NCBI RefSeq assembly: GCF_025143985.1
Contig: NZ_CP083564.1
Location: 248,001 to 312,000, forward strand
Source of the DNA: Sulfitobacter sp. W027
Lineage (GTDB): Bacteria; Pseudomonadota; Alphaproteobacteria; Rhodobacterales; Rhodobacteraceae
DNA: 64,000 bases
Direction: 5' to 3'
Of the stretch, positions 1-8,389 are shown in pieces; position 1 is the stretch's first letter; every line of letters begins with the position of its first letter. A program made the position numbers and the translations under genes. The notes under the pieces are model-generated. The model ran no database searches. It worked only from the letters and a program-made list of their open reading frames with translations, and had not been told where the DNA came from.

Positions 1-580
1 CTTCGGGGGTGGCCAGCACCTCATAGACTTCTTCGGGGGCGACGCCGTCAGCCAGCAGCGCCCATTCCATGTTCACCTGAGGCCGCTTGCGCAGACCGCG
101 TTTGCCGGGGAACTTCTCGGTGTCAAAGAAGTCTTCGATGGTCTTGGGGCCTTCGCCGTTCTCGGTGTTCACGGCAAAGACGACGGACCAAACGATATTG
201 CCCACACCGCATTCATTGGCCAGCGCATCTTCGATGAAGTCATCCGCCGCCGGAGTGCCATCATCGCCATCGGGCAGAACGGATTGGTCGATCACTTCGA
301 GATAACCTTCGGCGCAGGCGCGCTCGAGGTCGATCACTTCGATGTCGACCACATCCCACAGGATATTACCGGCCTCGACCTGTGCCTTCATCTCAGCAAC
401 GCCGCCGCCGTAGTCTTCGAACAGGACGTTGGTACCGGATTCCTTCATGTAGGGCTCGATCATGTGCTCCATCTGTGCCGCGCCATAAGCGCCGCCGAAG
501 GACGTCACCGTCAAATCCTCGGCCAGAACGGGGCTGGCAAGCAGCGCCGTCGTGGCCAGATACGTCAGATGTTTCTTCAT
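1..580 (-). CDS. ABC transporter substrate-binding protein, polyamine type (C-terminus outside window)
   Basis: Periplasmic solute-binding protein of the PotD/PotF (spermidine/putrescine) kind; only the first 193 codons are inside the window and the 3' end lies beyond base 1. The start gives MKKHLTYLATTALLASPVLA, a clear Sec signal peptide, followed by a mature part with SFGGAYGAAQ, typical of extracellular solute-binding family 1. It lies 60 bp downstream of the ATPase gene at 641-1732 on the same strand, so the two form one transport operon with the permease genes presumably further left. The substrate is inferred from family resemblance only; other amines or organic cations are possible. 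Confidence 0.85.
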   Translation of the reverse strand, partial: MKKHLTYLATTALLASPVLAEDLTVTSFGGAYGAAQMEHMIEPYMKESGTNVLFEDYGGGVAEMKAQVEAGNILWDVVDIEVIDLERACAEGYLEVIDQSVLPDGDDGTPAADDFIEDALANECGVGNIVWSVVFAVNTENGEGPKTIEDFFDTEKFPGKRGLRKRPQVNMEWALLADGVAPEEVYEVLATPE

Positions 581-640
581 CGGGTCTCTCCTTGTCATGT
601 CCAGGTTTTATGCAGGGCCCCGGTTTGCCCCCGGTCGCCC

Positions 641-1732
641 TTAATTGGCAAAGGCGATGCAATCTTTCGTCAGGGACAACAGCTGTGCGGTTGCGCCGTC
701 TTCGAACTCTGGCGCGGACAGGTCATTGAGCACTTTGACGATAATGTCGGTGCCGTCTGGCAGGCGGAAATAATAGCGGATGAAATCGCCCACATAGATC
801 CGCGTGACAAAGGTCGCCGTCAGCGCGTTGTCATGCGCATGGGTCGTGGGGTGAATGAACAGTTTCTCGGGCCGGATTGAGACGCGGCAGGCGGCCCCTT
901 CGGTCAGCCCTTCGGAGGTTTGGGTCGTGATGGTGCCAGTGTCAGTCTCGACCTTGGCGATCTCACCTTCGATCTTGCTGACCTTGCCCTGCACGAAGTT
1001 ATTCTCACCGATGAACTCAGCCACAAAGGCGTTCACGGGGCGCTCGTAAAGTTCCGCCGGGGGCGCGCATTGCTGCACTACGCCATCGTTGAAAACGGCG
1101 ATCCGGTCCGACATCGAGAGTGCCTCGGTCTGGTCGTGGGTGACGTAGATGACGGTAAAGCCGATCTGCTTGTGCAGGCGCGTGATCTCAAACTGCATTT
1201 GTTCGCGCAGGTTCTTGTCGAGCGCGCCCAAGGGTTCGTCCATCAGGATCAGCGTCGGCTGGAAGATCATCGCACGGGCCAGTGCCACGCGCTGCCGCTG
1301 GCCGCCCGACAGTTGGCCGGGGCGGCGGTCGCCGAAGGCCGACAGTTCGACCAATGCCAGATACTCCGCCACACGCTCTTTGATATCCGCCTTGGACATT
1401 TTGCGCACGCTCAGTGGATAGGCGAGGTTTTCGGCCACCGTCATATGCGGGAATAGCGCATAGTTCTGGAACACCATGCCGATGTTGCGCTTGTTCGGCG
1501 CGGTCTTGTTGATCGATTTACCGTTAATTGCGATATCGCCCGAAGTGACGCTCTCAAACCCCGCCAACATCATCAGAACGGTGGTTTTGCCCGACCCGGA
1601 GGGGCCAAGAAGGGTGATGAACTCCCCCTCCTGCACATCCATGTCGAAGCTTTTAACGACGAGGTTTTCCTGATCGTAGCTCTTCTTTACGTTATCAAAA
1701 CGCAGAAAAGTCTCTGCTTTGGTGTCTTTCAT
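641..1732 (-). CDS. ABC transporter ATP-binding protein (PotA-like)
   Basis: Cytoplasmic ATPase subunit of the import system whose binding protein is the next gene downstream. The 363-residue product has Walker A GPSGSGKT near residue 44, the signature [14 protein letters not shown] near 142, Walker [13 protein letters not shown] near 162 and the H-loop [14 protein letters not shown]. About 120 C-terminal residues form a TOBE-type regulatory domain, as in PotA, UgpC and FbpC. The length is normal for the MOI/CUT1/POPT importer class. It is first in its minus-strand unit and divergent from the oxidoreductase at 1987; the shared 254-bp gap must hold both promoters. Confidence 0.92.
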   Translation of the reverse strand: MKDTKAETFLRFDNVKKSYDQENLVVKSFDMDVQEGEFITLLGPSGSGKTTVLMMLAGFESVTSGDIAINGKSINKTAPNKRNIGMVFQNYALFPHMTVAENLAYPLSVRKMSKADIKERVAEYLALVELSAFGDRRPGQLSGGQRQRVALARAMIFQPTLILMDEPLGALDKNLREQMQFEITRLHKQIGFTVIYVTHDQTEALSMSDRIAVFNDGVVQQCAPPAELYERPVNAFVAEFIGENNFVQGKVSKIEGEIAKVETDTGTITTQTSEGLTEGAACRVSIRPEKLFIHPTTHAHDNALTATFVTRIYVGDFIRYYFRLPDGTDIIVKVLNDLSAPEFEDGATAQLLSLTKDCIAFAN

Positions 1733-1986
1733 TGTGCCGCGGCTCTCCCTGTCGCTGGGGGGAGTTAAACAGGTGCGATGATTCTAAACAATATGTTGTA
1801 TCGCTTAAGAGAATCGCGTCCGCTCTTCAGGTGCCTATCCTGCGCGCATGTGACCGCTTTTGTGGCAATGGGGATGGGATTTGTACGGGCGCAGCGGGAA
1901 ATCTTGGAAAGAGTGCCTATGTCGGTACCTAACTGCATGGGGCACGCGCACCCTAAATCTGACAGGACCAGAAGGAGACGGCACCG

Positions 1987-3069
1987 ATGGGCAAACGTAT
2001 CGCAATCGTAGGGGGCGGATATCTCGGCGCTGAGCTTGCTAAGGTCATGGATGACATTGCCGATGTCACCCTGATCGAACAGCGCAGTCATTTTGTACAT
2101 GCCCCGGCGATGATCCGCGCCTTGGTGCAACCGAGTTTGGTTGAGGAATCGCTGATCCCTTATGGCCGTTTACTGAAACGCGGTCGCGTGGTCGCGGCGC
2201 GGGCGAAGGAGATCGATGGGGACGGTGTCACCCTAGATGACGGCACGCGGGTTGAAGCGGATTACATCATCGTTGCCACGGGGTCGGAGTATGCGGCCCC
2301 GTTCAAGCCCAAAGGTGCAGACGTCGACGGGCTGCGGGCCGCGAACCAAGAGACGCGCGAAAAGCTGTCATCGGCAAAGACCGTGGGCATCATCGGCGCG
2401 GGGGCAGTGGGTGTTGAACTTGCCGGTGAGATTGCCCATGCCATGCCGGATAAGAAAATCACCGTGATTACAATGGACGACAAGCTCTTTGCGGCAAAGC
2501 CCGAAAGTCTTGGGTCTGCGCTGAGCCGAAAGTTGAAGACCGGTGGGGTTGAGCTCATACTCGGTGAAAAGGCCGAAGGGCTTGCCTCAAAAACCGAGCC
2601 GCATGCGGGCAGTGTCACCTTTGGCGATGGAACTGAGCGGGCGTTTGATCTGATCTTTCCCGTTCTCGGGGCACGGGCCTGCTCTGACCTGCTGAAAGGC
2701 CTGCCGGGCGCAGAGGTGACTGTGGCAGAGCGGATCAAGACTGACGGCTATCTGCGCCCGTCGACCCTGCCGAATGTCTTTGCCGCCGGGGATGTGGCGG
2801 ACCCCGGTGACAATATGACTATCGTCGCGGTCAGCCGCCAATTGCCGTGGTTGAAAAGGACGCTCACGGGGCTGATCACGGGGCGCAAGCTGGTAGATAT
2901 GAAAACCTATCGTCCATGGGGATCCGAAGCGCCAATCTTACTGCCCTTGGGGCCGGAGCGTGGTAATAGCTTTCTGCTGCTGTTCACCGTTGGCGATTGG
3001 ATCACGCAAAAGATGAAAGGCGCGCATCTTTTTGTGTCGAAGTACCAAAAGCTGCTCAACCGCCCCTAA
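1987..3069 (+). CDS. FAD-dependent pyridine nucleotide-disulphide oxidoreductase (AIF/FSP1/NDH-2-like)
   Basis: Flavoprotein of 360 residues built from two Rossmann folds. The FAD-binding motif GGGYLGAELA sits at about residue 8, the ATG motif IIVATGSEYAAPF near 95, the NAD(P)H motif GIIGAGAVGVELAGEIA near 135, and the second FAD motif NVFAAGDVAD near 260. This order matches the family of NDH-2, AIFM2/FSP1 and related NADH:quinone or ferredoxin reductases. No membrane segment is evident, although the C-terminal 50 residues carry an amphipathic stretch (SFLLLFTVGDWI) that could touch a membrane. The start is preceded by AAGGAG. Electron acceptor unknown. Confidence 0.82.
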   Translation: MGKRIAIVGGGYLGAELAKVMDDIADVTLIEQRSHFVHAPAMIRALVQPSLVEESLIPYGRLLKRGRVVAARAKEIDGDGVTLDDGTRVEADYIIVATGSEYAAPFKPKGADVDGLRAANQETREKLSSAKTVGIIGAGAVGVELAGEIAHAMPDKKITVITMDDKLFAAKPESLGSALSRKLKTGGVELILGEKAEGLASKTEPHAGSVTFGDGTERAFDLIFPVLGARACSDLLKGLPGAEVTVAERIKTDGYLRPSTLPNVFAAGDVADPGDNMTIVAVSRQLPWLKRTLTGLITGRKLVDMKTYRPWGSEAPILLPLGPERGNSFLLLFTVGDWITQKMKGAHLFVSKYQKLLNRP

Positions 3070-3197
3070 TTGGACGGGGCGGCGGTCTGGAAGGGGCCCC
3101 GCATATACCGAAGAATAGAGCTGTTATCCCGAAGCCAGCAGGCATTGTTCGGTGACTTGTGTGAAGGTTGAAGCAGTTCAACTTAGGAGCATAAGTC

Positions 3198-3377
3198 ATG
3201 TCCATCCAGTTCAGCAGCATCTTCGAAGCCGCCAAAGGCGCGACAGAGATTACATCAATCACAGCCTGCGTCAGCATGGGGAAATACGCCACCGCGCAGG
3301 GCGAGCTTGTCTGGCAAAAGGGCGATATCGCCTGCGTGCGGGCCGCATCTGCACTCTTTGTCGGTAAACGCATCTAG
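3198..3377 (+). CDS. small protein of 59 residues, function unknown
   Basis: An open frame of 59 codons with AGGAG at 3185-3189, eight bases before the ATG. The predicted product begins MSIQFSSIFEAAKGATEITS, contains one Cys in TACVSMGKYATA and one in DIACVRAAS, and ends FVGKRI. No signal peptide or membrane helix is evident. It stands alone between the oxidoreductase and the response regulator, all on the plus strand. I recognise no family. The good ribosome site and coding-like composition argue for a real gene; the short length argues for caution. Confidence 0.5.
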   Translation: MSIQFSSIFEAAKGATEITSITACVSMGKYATAQGELVWQKGDIACVRAASALFVGKRI

Positions 3378-3452
3378 GGGTTTACGCCAAATTAGCTTTC
3401 TCACCCCTACTGTGAGCCTCGGGGTTTGATCCAGCGTGGAAGGCTTGGGAAG

Positions 3453-3848
3453 ATGACTTGGAACGCTATCGTTATCGACGACTCAGACATCGCGCGGCAG
3501 TTCATTCAAGCGTCCCTCGCCGAGGTCGGATTTTCTTGTGTGGCGGACTATGAGTGCCCGGTCCAAGCTTTGCAGGATATGATAAACGAGCGGATTGTAG
3601 CGGACGTCATTATCACAGATTTTATGATGCCAGCGATGGACGGGCTTGAGTTTTGTAGCCAAGTCAGAGGTCTGTCGTTCTACGACGATACCCCTGTCGT
3701 CATGATATCGTCCCGGAAAGACGCTGATCTCTTGCGCCGTGCCTTGGCGGCGGGGGCAAGTGACTGTTTGAAAAAGCCTTTTAGTTTGCCTGAACTTGGG
3801 CGACGGCTGCGTCTATCGATGCAAAAGACGAGGATCACCGTTCAATAG
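3453..3848 (+). CDS. single-domain response regulator (CheY-like receiver)
   Basis: Stand-alone receiver of 131 residues. The acidic pair D9-D10 (VIDDSD), the phospho-acceptor D56 in ITDFMMPAMDG, the conserved Ser in VVMISSRKD and the Lys in CLKKPF are all present, so phosphotransfer should be intact. There is no output domain, so it must act by protein contact, as in chemotaxis or phosphorelays. A start at 3426 is possible in frame, but the ATG at 3453 has GGGAAG just upstream and begins directly at the first beta strand. No histidine kinase is nearby; the partner is unknown. It is the last core gene before the island. Confidence 0.88.
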   Translation: MTWNAIVIDDSDIARQFIQASLAEVGFSCVADYECPVQALQDMINERIVADVIITDFMMPAMDGLEFCSQVRGLSFYDDTPVVMISSRKDADLLRRALAAGASDCLKKPFSLPELGRRLRLSMQKTRITVQ

Positions 3849-3953
3849 GGAAGGGTGCCTGCGTGCGGATTGGTTGCGTGAAGCCTTGTTGGGCCATTCA
3901 GCGATGGGTTTGGTTAAAACCCTGTTTTCCGTCAATCATTTGTCGGGGAATAT

Positions 3954-3970
3954 TGGTGCCCAGGAGAGGA
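3954..3970. repeat. attachment site attL (duplicate of tRNA-Leu 3' end)
   Basis: The 17 bases TGGTGCCCAGGAGAGGA are identical to 14672-14688, the last bases of tRNA-Leu including CCA. On this side the match stops abruptly after GAGGA and no tRNA body follows, as expected for the copy left at the far end after site-specific integration. Confidence 0.88.
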
Positions 3971-4014
3971 GCTCCCGTCTCTTGTAATGCATTATATATC
4001 AATTGCTTAACTGG

Positions 4015-4050
4015 GTGTACCCCGTGACTGTGGACCCGTTTGTGGACCTA
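4015..4050 (+). promoter_or_regulatory. left arm-type recombinase/excisionase repeats
   Basis: Three same-orientation copies of a 9-mer: GTGTACCCC (4015-4023), GTGGACCCG (4030-4038) and GTGGACCTA (4042-4050). The same motif occurs three times at 14584-14615 by the other end. Position about 45-80 bp inside attL fits arm-binding sites for the integrase N-terminal domain or an excisionase. The role is inferred. Confidence 0.55.
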
Positions 4051-4321
4051 TTTTCTTGATTTAGGCTGAGAATCCCACCTCCTCCGCCAGCGAGTGGTTG
4101 ATATAATTTCTCCATCAATATTAGATAGTTAGGCGGTCATCCAGTTGCTCGACCACACACACTTACCACACACGCTGGCCGTTTGTTTACCCGCCTTGTG
4201 TCAAGCACCTTCCGGCCAGAATAGATAAATGCCAAATACAGCTTCCGGAATGGCTTCTGCTGCCCCTTCTAAGGTTTGGTTGAGGTCTTCTTGAGGGATG
4301 CCCATTAGAGAGCTCCCGACG

Positions 4322-4732
4322 TCATCCAGCATGTGGAGCATGGGGGGGCATCAGATGGCCCTGTGTACCGCTCTCGGTAAGCCTAAGCCGCTTCCTTGGC
4401 CTTAGGGAGACTGCGTCGATAAAGCCAGCGCACCAATCCATTGCGATCGCGTCTCCTTCTGGCGCTAACCAGAAGATGGGTTTCACGAATGGTGGATCGT
4501 TCTGCAGTTTTTGAAGTATGTTCCCGAACAACGCGCCAATCGTTTGTTTGACCCATTCAGGCACCTCCACCAGCGTTCCACCGAGAGCCAGTGCCATCCA
4601 CTCGGGCTCTGGGATCACCTCAGGCGAGCATGCAATCCCGGTCAGATAGCCGTCCAAATCAGAAAGCATCATGCAGTCATCAGGGCTCTCATCTGAGCTG
4701 AGAAAGGTGTCTAAATTCGCAAGCTCTTTCAT
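4322..4732 (-). CDS. UPF0149 (YecA/YgfB) family protein, short C-terminus
   Basis: The product of 136 residues (MKELANLDTFLSSDESPDD...) carries the family hallmark DDCMMLSDLDGYLTGIACSP followed by PEPEWMALALGG, as in YgfB/YecA proteins. The usual family length is about 180-220 residues, often with a C-terminal SEC-C zinc motif; here the frame ends in HLMPPHAPHAG without it, so the 3' end may be truncated or shifted. An in-frame start at 4771 exists, but homology begins at the 4732 start. A five-codon reading frame (MSCFE) preceded by AAGGAG ends in a 4-base overlap with this start and could couple translation. Island cargo; role unknown. Confidence 0.72.
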   Translation of the reverse strand: MKELANLDTFLSSDESPDDCMMLSDLDGYLTGIACSPEVIPEPEWMALALGGTLVEVPEWVKQTIGALFGNILQKLQNDPPFVKPIFWLAPEGDAIAMDWCAGFIDAVSLRPRKRLRLTESGTQGHLMPPHAPHAG

Positions 4733-4843
4733 TCGAAGCAGCTCATGAGTGCACTCCTTTATAAAAAGCAAAAGGCTGGCTGCAGTAATGCTTTAGGAGC
4801 ATTCAGTCTCCATATCAGAAAACGAAGTGCAGAGACATAGAAC

Positions 4844-4877
4844 CAAAAGAAAAACCGCAGGTTATGCGCCTGCGGTT
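4844..4877 (-). terminator. hairpin with T-tract, minus-strand terminator
   Basis: AACCGCAGG (4853-4861) and CCTGCGGTT (4869-4877) form a perfect 9-bp stem with a 7-base loop. Read on the minus strand it is followed by TTTTTCTTTT, a standard Rho-independent terminator. It would end leftward transcripts starting in 4880-5000, where no minus-strand protein gene is seen, so an antisense or small RNA may end here. Confidence 0.6.
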
Positions 4878-4934
4878 CGAGTAACTTTCTGGTTGTATGA
4901 AATGTTACATCTGTGCACCTTGAGTTTGAGTGTT

Positions 4935-4965
4935 CCGCAGGTCCGTCAAGCACGTGCGGTTTTTC
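4935..4965 (+). terminator. hairpin with T-tract, plus-strand terminator or attenuator
   Basis: CCGCA at 4935-4939 pairs with TGCGG at 4955-4959 (with an inner GT/AC pair) and is followed by TTTTTC. It sits about 35 bp before the preferred start of the TIR-ATPase gene, so it could either end a short upstream RNA or attenuate that gene. Confidence 0.45.
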
Positions 4966-4997
4966 ATCACAGATTTATAGTAGCACAGGTTCTAATT

Positions 4998-7313
4998 TTG
5001 TCTAACTCGTCAGAAGTTTTTGTCGCATATGCCTCCACCCCACCGGAAGTTAGGAGGAAAATTGAAGAAGGTTGCGAGATAGCTAGCAAGTTCAACGATA
5101 GACCGCAGTTCAAGACTTGGGCTCAGAATGACATTGTGGGGCTAGATCTTGTGCAGCCCATCATCGAAGGGATAGAGGCCGCTCCATACGTCGTTGCTGA
5201 CATCACGTCGCTTAACGTCAACGTGGTGTACGAGATTGGATACGCAATTGGGCTAGGTAAGCGGGTAATTATCGTTCGCAACGCCGAATCGGACGTAACC
5301 TCCACGGAACTTAACAAGATTGGGATTTTCGATACTCTTGGCTATGATACTTACAGTACGGCCTTCGAGTTTGCCAGCAAAGTTACTGCTGACTTGTCTA
5401 ACCGAAAGCTAGAGATCAACTATGAGAAGAATAAAAGTCAGCCTCTGTATGTGGTTGGATGCGCGAGACCAAATGAAACGTCGCAACGGATAACATCAAG
5501 GATCAAAAAAAGTAGGCTTGTTTTCCGTAGTTTTAGCCCCTCTGAAGAGATCAGGCTATCTGCGCCAGCTGCTATTGAAAACATCGCGAGCTCACTGGGG
5601 GTGGTGCTTGAGTGGCGGGGTGAAGATGAGGAGTTTGCTACGCGGCACAATGTCAGAACTGCTTTCTGCGCTGGACTAGCTCATGCCCTTCGTATTGCAA
5701 CGGTAATATTCGCCCCGACGGGTGTATTAGTGCCGCTTGATTTTCGCAATTCGACGATTCAGGTGGCACGACCGGAGGACATCGATGATGGCATGGTTGA
5801 TTTCGTACCGTGCGTGGCTGAAGCCCTTCAGGAAATCCGACAAGTCAGTCCACGAAAGCCGAACAAGGTTGCCGAAATTGATTTAGGCGATCCGGCTGCC
5901 GAAAACGAAATGCGGTCATTGAACCGATACTTTCTTCAATCAGCAACATTTTCGGCTGCGATGAAAGGCGACGTCAGAACAATTGTTGGGCGGAAGGGGT
6001 CGGGGAAGACGGCTATTTGGGCCAGAATAAGGAATTCTGTAAGGAGCAATAAAAAAGCGACAGTTGTTGATCTTAAACCAGAGGGCTACCAGTTGGTGAA
6101 GCTTAGGGAAGATGTGCTGGTGCACCTCTCAACAGGTCAGGGTCTACATGTTGCAATGGCCTTCTGGGAATACTTGCTGCTACTAGAGGTTGCGACAAAG
6201 GTCGTGGAAAATGACAGGAAGCTGTACTCCCGAGATCAACGCCTAACTGAAGGTTATGAGGCTTTATCAGAACTGGTAGCCGAGTATAGCGACCTTGGGG
6301 ATTCCGACTTCAGCGAAAGGTTGCATAAATTCTCGGTGGGCTTGGCCGGTTCGCTTTCCACAGACCGCGATTTCATGACCGGTGGCTTTAAAGGTAACGA
6401 GCTAACCAACAAGATTTACGCTGTAGACATTAAGCGTTTCAGAGCATGCTTGTTCGACTATCTGAAAAATAAAGAGGATACATGGGTTCTCTTTGATAAT
6501 CTCGATAGGGGCTGGCCTACGCATGGACTCGAAGACGTAGATTTCACTATTCTACGTTCGCTTATTGACGCTGCCCGAAAGCTAGGACGATCGTTTGACC
6601 GAGCCCAGTTAAATCTTAATACCATAGTATTTATTAGAGATGATATTTACACAGAACTGGTATCGCGAACCAGCGACTTTGGAAAGGAGCAACCTAATCG
6701 AATTGACTGGCAGGACCCAGATCAATTGCGGGAAATGCTAAGGCTGCGCTTGGTTGATAATCCTAGCTTGGAAAATATGAACTTTGAAGACGCTTGGGCG
6801 TCTCTGTTCTGCTCGCATTACTTCGGCGAGGAGACATCGGAGTTCGTTATTGGGAGGTCGATGATGCGGCCAAGAAATCTCCTCAACCTGATAAATCATT
6901 GCCGCAGTGTGGCTATCAACCGTCAGCATGTGCGTATCGAAGAAGACGATTTGACGAAGGGCTTGGAGTCGTACTCGACCGATCTTCTTGTTGAGTTGTC
7001 GAGAGAGATGGAAGACGTACTTCCTGCGTATGACACACTTTTGTGGGACTTCGTTCACTCTAAGCAAAAGTTGACTACATCAGACCTGTATGAAGTGCTT
7101 GATCGGTCGGGCGTTAGACATGATGAGCGCGAGAGGGTCGTGGAAAGGTTAATTTATTACGGTTTCTTAGGCATTGTAGTCATGCAAGAGGAAAAGTATA
7201 TCTTTGATTACAGTTACGAAATCCGATTAATGCTCGCTCATATCCGAAAAACCGGTTCTCAGACGACTTTCTCTATTCATCCTGCATTCAGAAGTTCACT
7301 TACACTGATGTAG
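4998..7313 (+). CDS. TIR/nucleoside-deoxyribosyltransferase-like + P-loop ATPase protein, probable antiphage effector
   Basis: A 771-residue multidomain protein. Residues 5-95 (EVFVAYAS, GLDLVQPIIEGI, VVADITSLNVNVVYEIGYA) form a TIR/deoxyribosyltransferase-like fold with the ADIT and YE(I/L)GYA signatures; the Glu of YEIGYA matches the catalytic position. Residues 150-280 look like a second, degenerate copy (HNVRTAFCAGLAHAL). Residues 300-560 form a P-loop ATPase of the Sll1717 type with Walker A GRKGSGKT (331-338) and Walker B TWVLFDNLD (near 500). The C-terminus resembles a winged helix (VVERLIYYGFLGIV). The frame is open from 4827, but hairpins at 4853-4965 suggest the TTG at 4998. Such fusions typify abortive-infection proteins (NAD or nucleotide depletion), which is inference here. 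It stands alone in the island and converges on the resolvase. Confidence 0.78.
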   Translation: MSNSSEVFVAYASTPPEVRRKIEEGCEIASKFNDRPQFKTWAQNDIVGLDLVQPIIEGIEAAPYVVADITSLNVNVVYEIGYAIGLGKRVIIVRNAESDVTSTELNKIGIFDTLGYDTYSTAFEFASKVTADLSNRKLEINYEKNKSQPLYVVGCARPNETSQRITSRIKKSRLVFRSFSPSEEIRLSAPAAIENIASSLGVVLEWRGEDEEFATRHNVRTAFCAGLAHALRIATVIFAPTGVLVPLDFRNSTIQVARPEDIDDGMVDFVPCVAEALQEIRQVSPRKPNKVAEIDLGDPAAENEMRSLNRYFLQSATFSAAMKGDVRTIVGRKGSGKTAIWARIRNSVRSNKKATVVDLKPEGYQLVKLREDVLVHLSTGQGLHVAMAFWEYLLLLEVATKVVENDRKLYSRDQRLTEGYEALSELVAEYSDLGDSDFSERLHKFSVGLAGSLSTDRDFMTGGFKGNELTNKIYAVDIKRFRACLFDYLKNKEDTWVLFDNLDRGWPTHGLEDVDFTILRSLIDAARKLGRSFDRAQLNLNTIVFIRDDIYTELVSRTSDFGKEQPNRIDWQDPDQLREMLRLRLVDNPSLENMNFEDAWASLFCSHYFGEETSEFVIGRSMMRPRNLLNLINHCRSVAINRQHVRIEEDDLTKGLESYSTDLLVELSREMEDVLPAYDTLLWDFVHSKQKLTTSDLYEVLDRSGVRHDERERVVERLIYYGFLGIVVMQEEKYIFDYSYEIRLMLAHIRKTGSQTTFSIHPAFRSSLTLM

Positions 7314-7368
7314 ATCGTGGATGCTCTCCATGTGACGGACGTTGTTTTCCTTTGATTGCTCATAGTTC

Positions 7369-7402
7369 AGGCCAAAGGGCGTTAAGGATTCCCCTTTGGC
7401 CT
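7369..7402. terminator. perfect inverted repeat between convergent genes
   Basis: AGGCCAAAGGG (7369-7379) and CCCTTTGGCCT (7392-7402) form an 11-bp perfect stem with a 12-base loop, placed between the ends of the TIR-ATPase gene and the resolvase gene. There is no strong T-tract on either side, so it may be a weak bidirectional terminator or an RNA stabiliser. Confidence 0.5.
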
Positions 7403-7430
7403 AGTTGGTGAAATACATCGCTGTACGGGA

Positions 7431-7997
7431 TTAGCTTGGTCTTGTCTGTTTAGTTCGCTCGACAATCCGATGTACTGACCTTTCTGAGATGGATAGTTCT
7501 TTCGCTACCTGTCGTTTAGTCAACCCTCTCCGAAGCAGTTCTTCAGCTTGGGAACTTTTCGCCATTGCAGTAGGCATCCGTCCCTTGTACTTGCCTTCCC
7601 TTTTTGCCTTGGCGATGCCTTCTTTCTGACGTTCCAACATCATCTCACGCTCGAATTGAGCGACTGAACCAAGAACATTAAGCATCAGCTTTCCAGTCGC
7701 TCTCGTTGTATCCAAGCCTAGGTCTAAGACTTTCAGGTCGACGCCCTTATGTTCGAGTTCCTCAACGATCTCCCCAAGGTGTCTTACGGACCTAGCCAAG
7801 CGATCCAGCTTGGTCACAACGAAGATGTCACCCTCCCGACAGAAGCTGATGGCCTCTGAGAGCGCCTCACGAGGTCCTACAGAGCTCCTTTGCTCTTCCC
7901 ATACCCTGTTACACCCAACAGCCTCCAATGCCTCTCTCTGAGAATCGAATCCTGCTTTCTGTTCGAGTGTCGACGTACGTGCATATCCTACAAGCAT
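7431..7997 (-). CDS. serine recombinase (resolvase/invertase, Pin/TnpR type)
   Basis: The 188-residue product has the catalytic serine in GYARTSTLEQ (Ser9), the arginine-rich active-site block KLDRLARSVRHL, the GLDTTRATGKLMLNVLGSVAQFERE core of small resolvases, and a C-terminal helix-turn-helix (GLTKRQVAKELSISERSVHRIV). The length fits the resolvase/invertase subgroup rather than large serine integrases. No transposase or obvious paired crossover sites lie nearby. It could resolve dimers of the excised island or be left from an older transposon. Confidence 0.9.
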   Translation of the reverse strand: MLVGYARTSTLEQKAGFDSQREALEAVGCNRVWEEQRSSVGPREALSEAISFCREGDIFVVTKLDRLARSVRHLGEIVEELEHKGVDLKVLDLGLDTTRATGKLMLNVLGSVAQFEREMMLERQKEGIAKAKREGKYKGRMPTAMAKSSQAEELLRRGLTKRQVAKELSISERSVHRIVERTKQTRPS

Positions 7998-8389
7998 CTT
8001 GTGCCCTCCTTGTCTGCCAATGATGTCTACGAAGTTGCGGCAGAGTGTCTGCCAAAAGCCGAAATCGACTTCATTGTCTGCCTATTCCGATACATCGTTG
8101 GTCTGACACGTGGGCAAGGCCTATTGGCATGTGGGAGTTAATAGTCGGGGGCACGCTTAAACCCGTCGCATTTCTTTTACGGATTCGAGGGGGTAGGGGC
8201 TGTTTTAGGGTAAGTTCAAAAAAACGGGGGTTTATTGCTGTTATTGTTTCCGAATTTTTTAGTGCGTCATTAAAAACTTCGGTCGCCGATATTGGGGGTT
8301 TGGTATGTTGCGGCCATTCAATTTAGTGAAGGTCTGCTTCGAGCCCATTCGAGACGCTCAAAATATGAACTTTGCAGATCGAAGCCTAG
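7998..8389. other. no gene recognised
   Basis: About 390 bp of A+T-rich island DNA between the resolvase start and the end of the Rap1a/Tai-like gene. Short frames on the plus strand lack ribosome sites and any recognisable family. The promoter of the resolvase must lie at the left end; nothing else can be supported. Confidence 0.5.

Noticed and set aside
3849..3953. Possible small gene after the response regulator
   Set aside because: The frame at 3796-3987 is mostly inside the regulator and runs through attL; no ribosome site.
4827..4997. N-terminal extension of the TIR-ATPase frame
   Set aside because: It contains two terminator-like hairpins and no similarity; the fold starts at about 5010.
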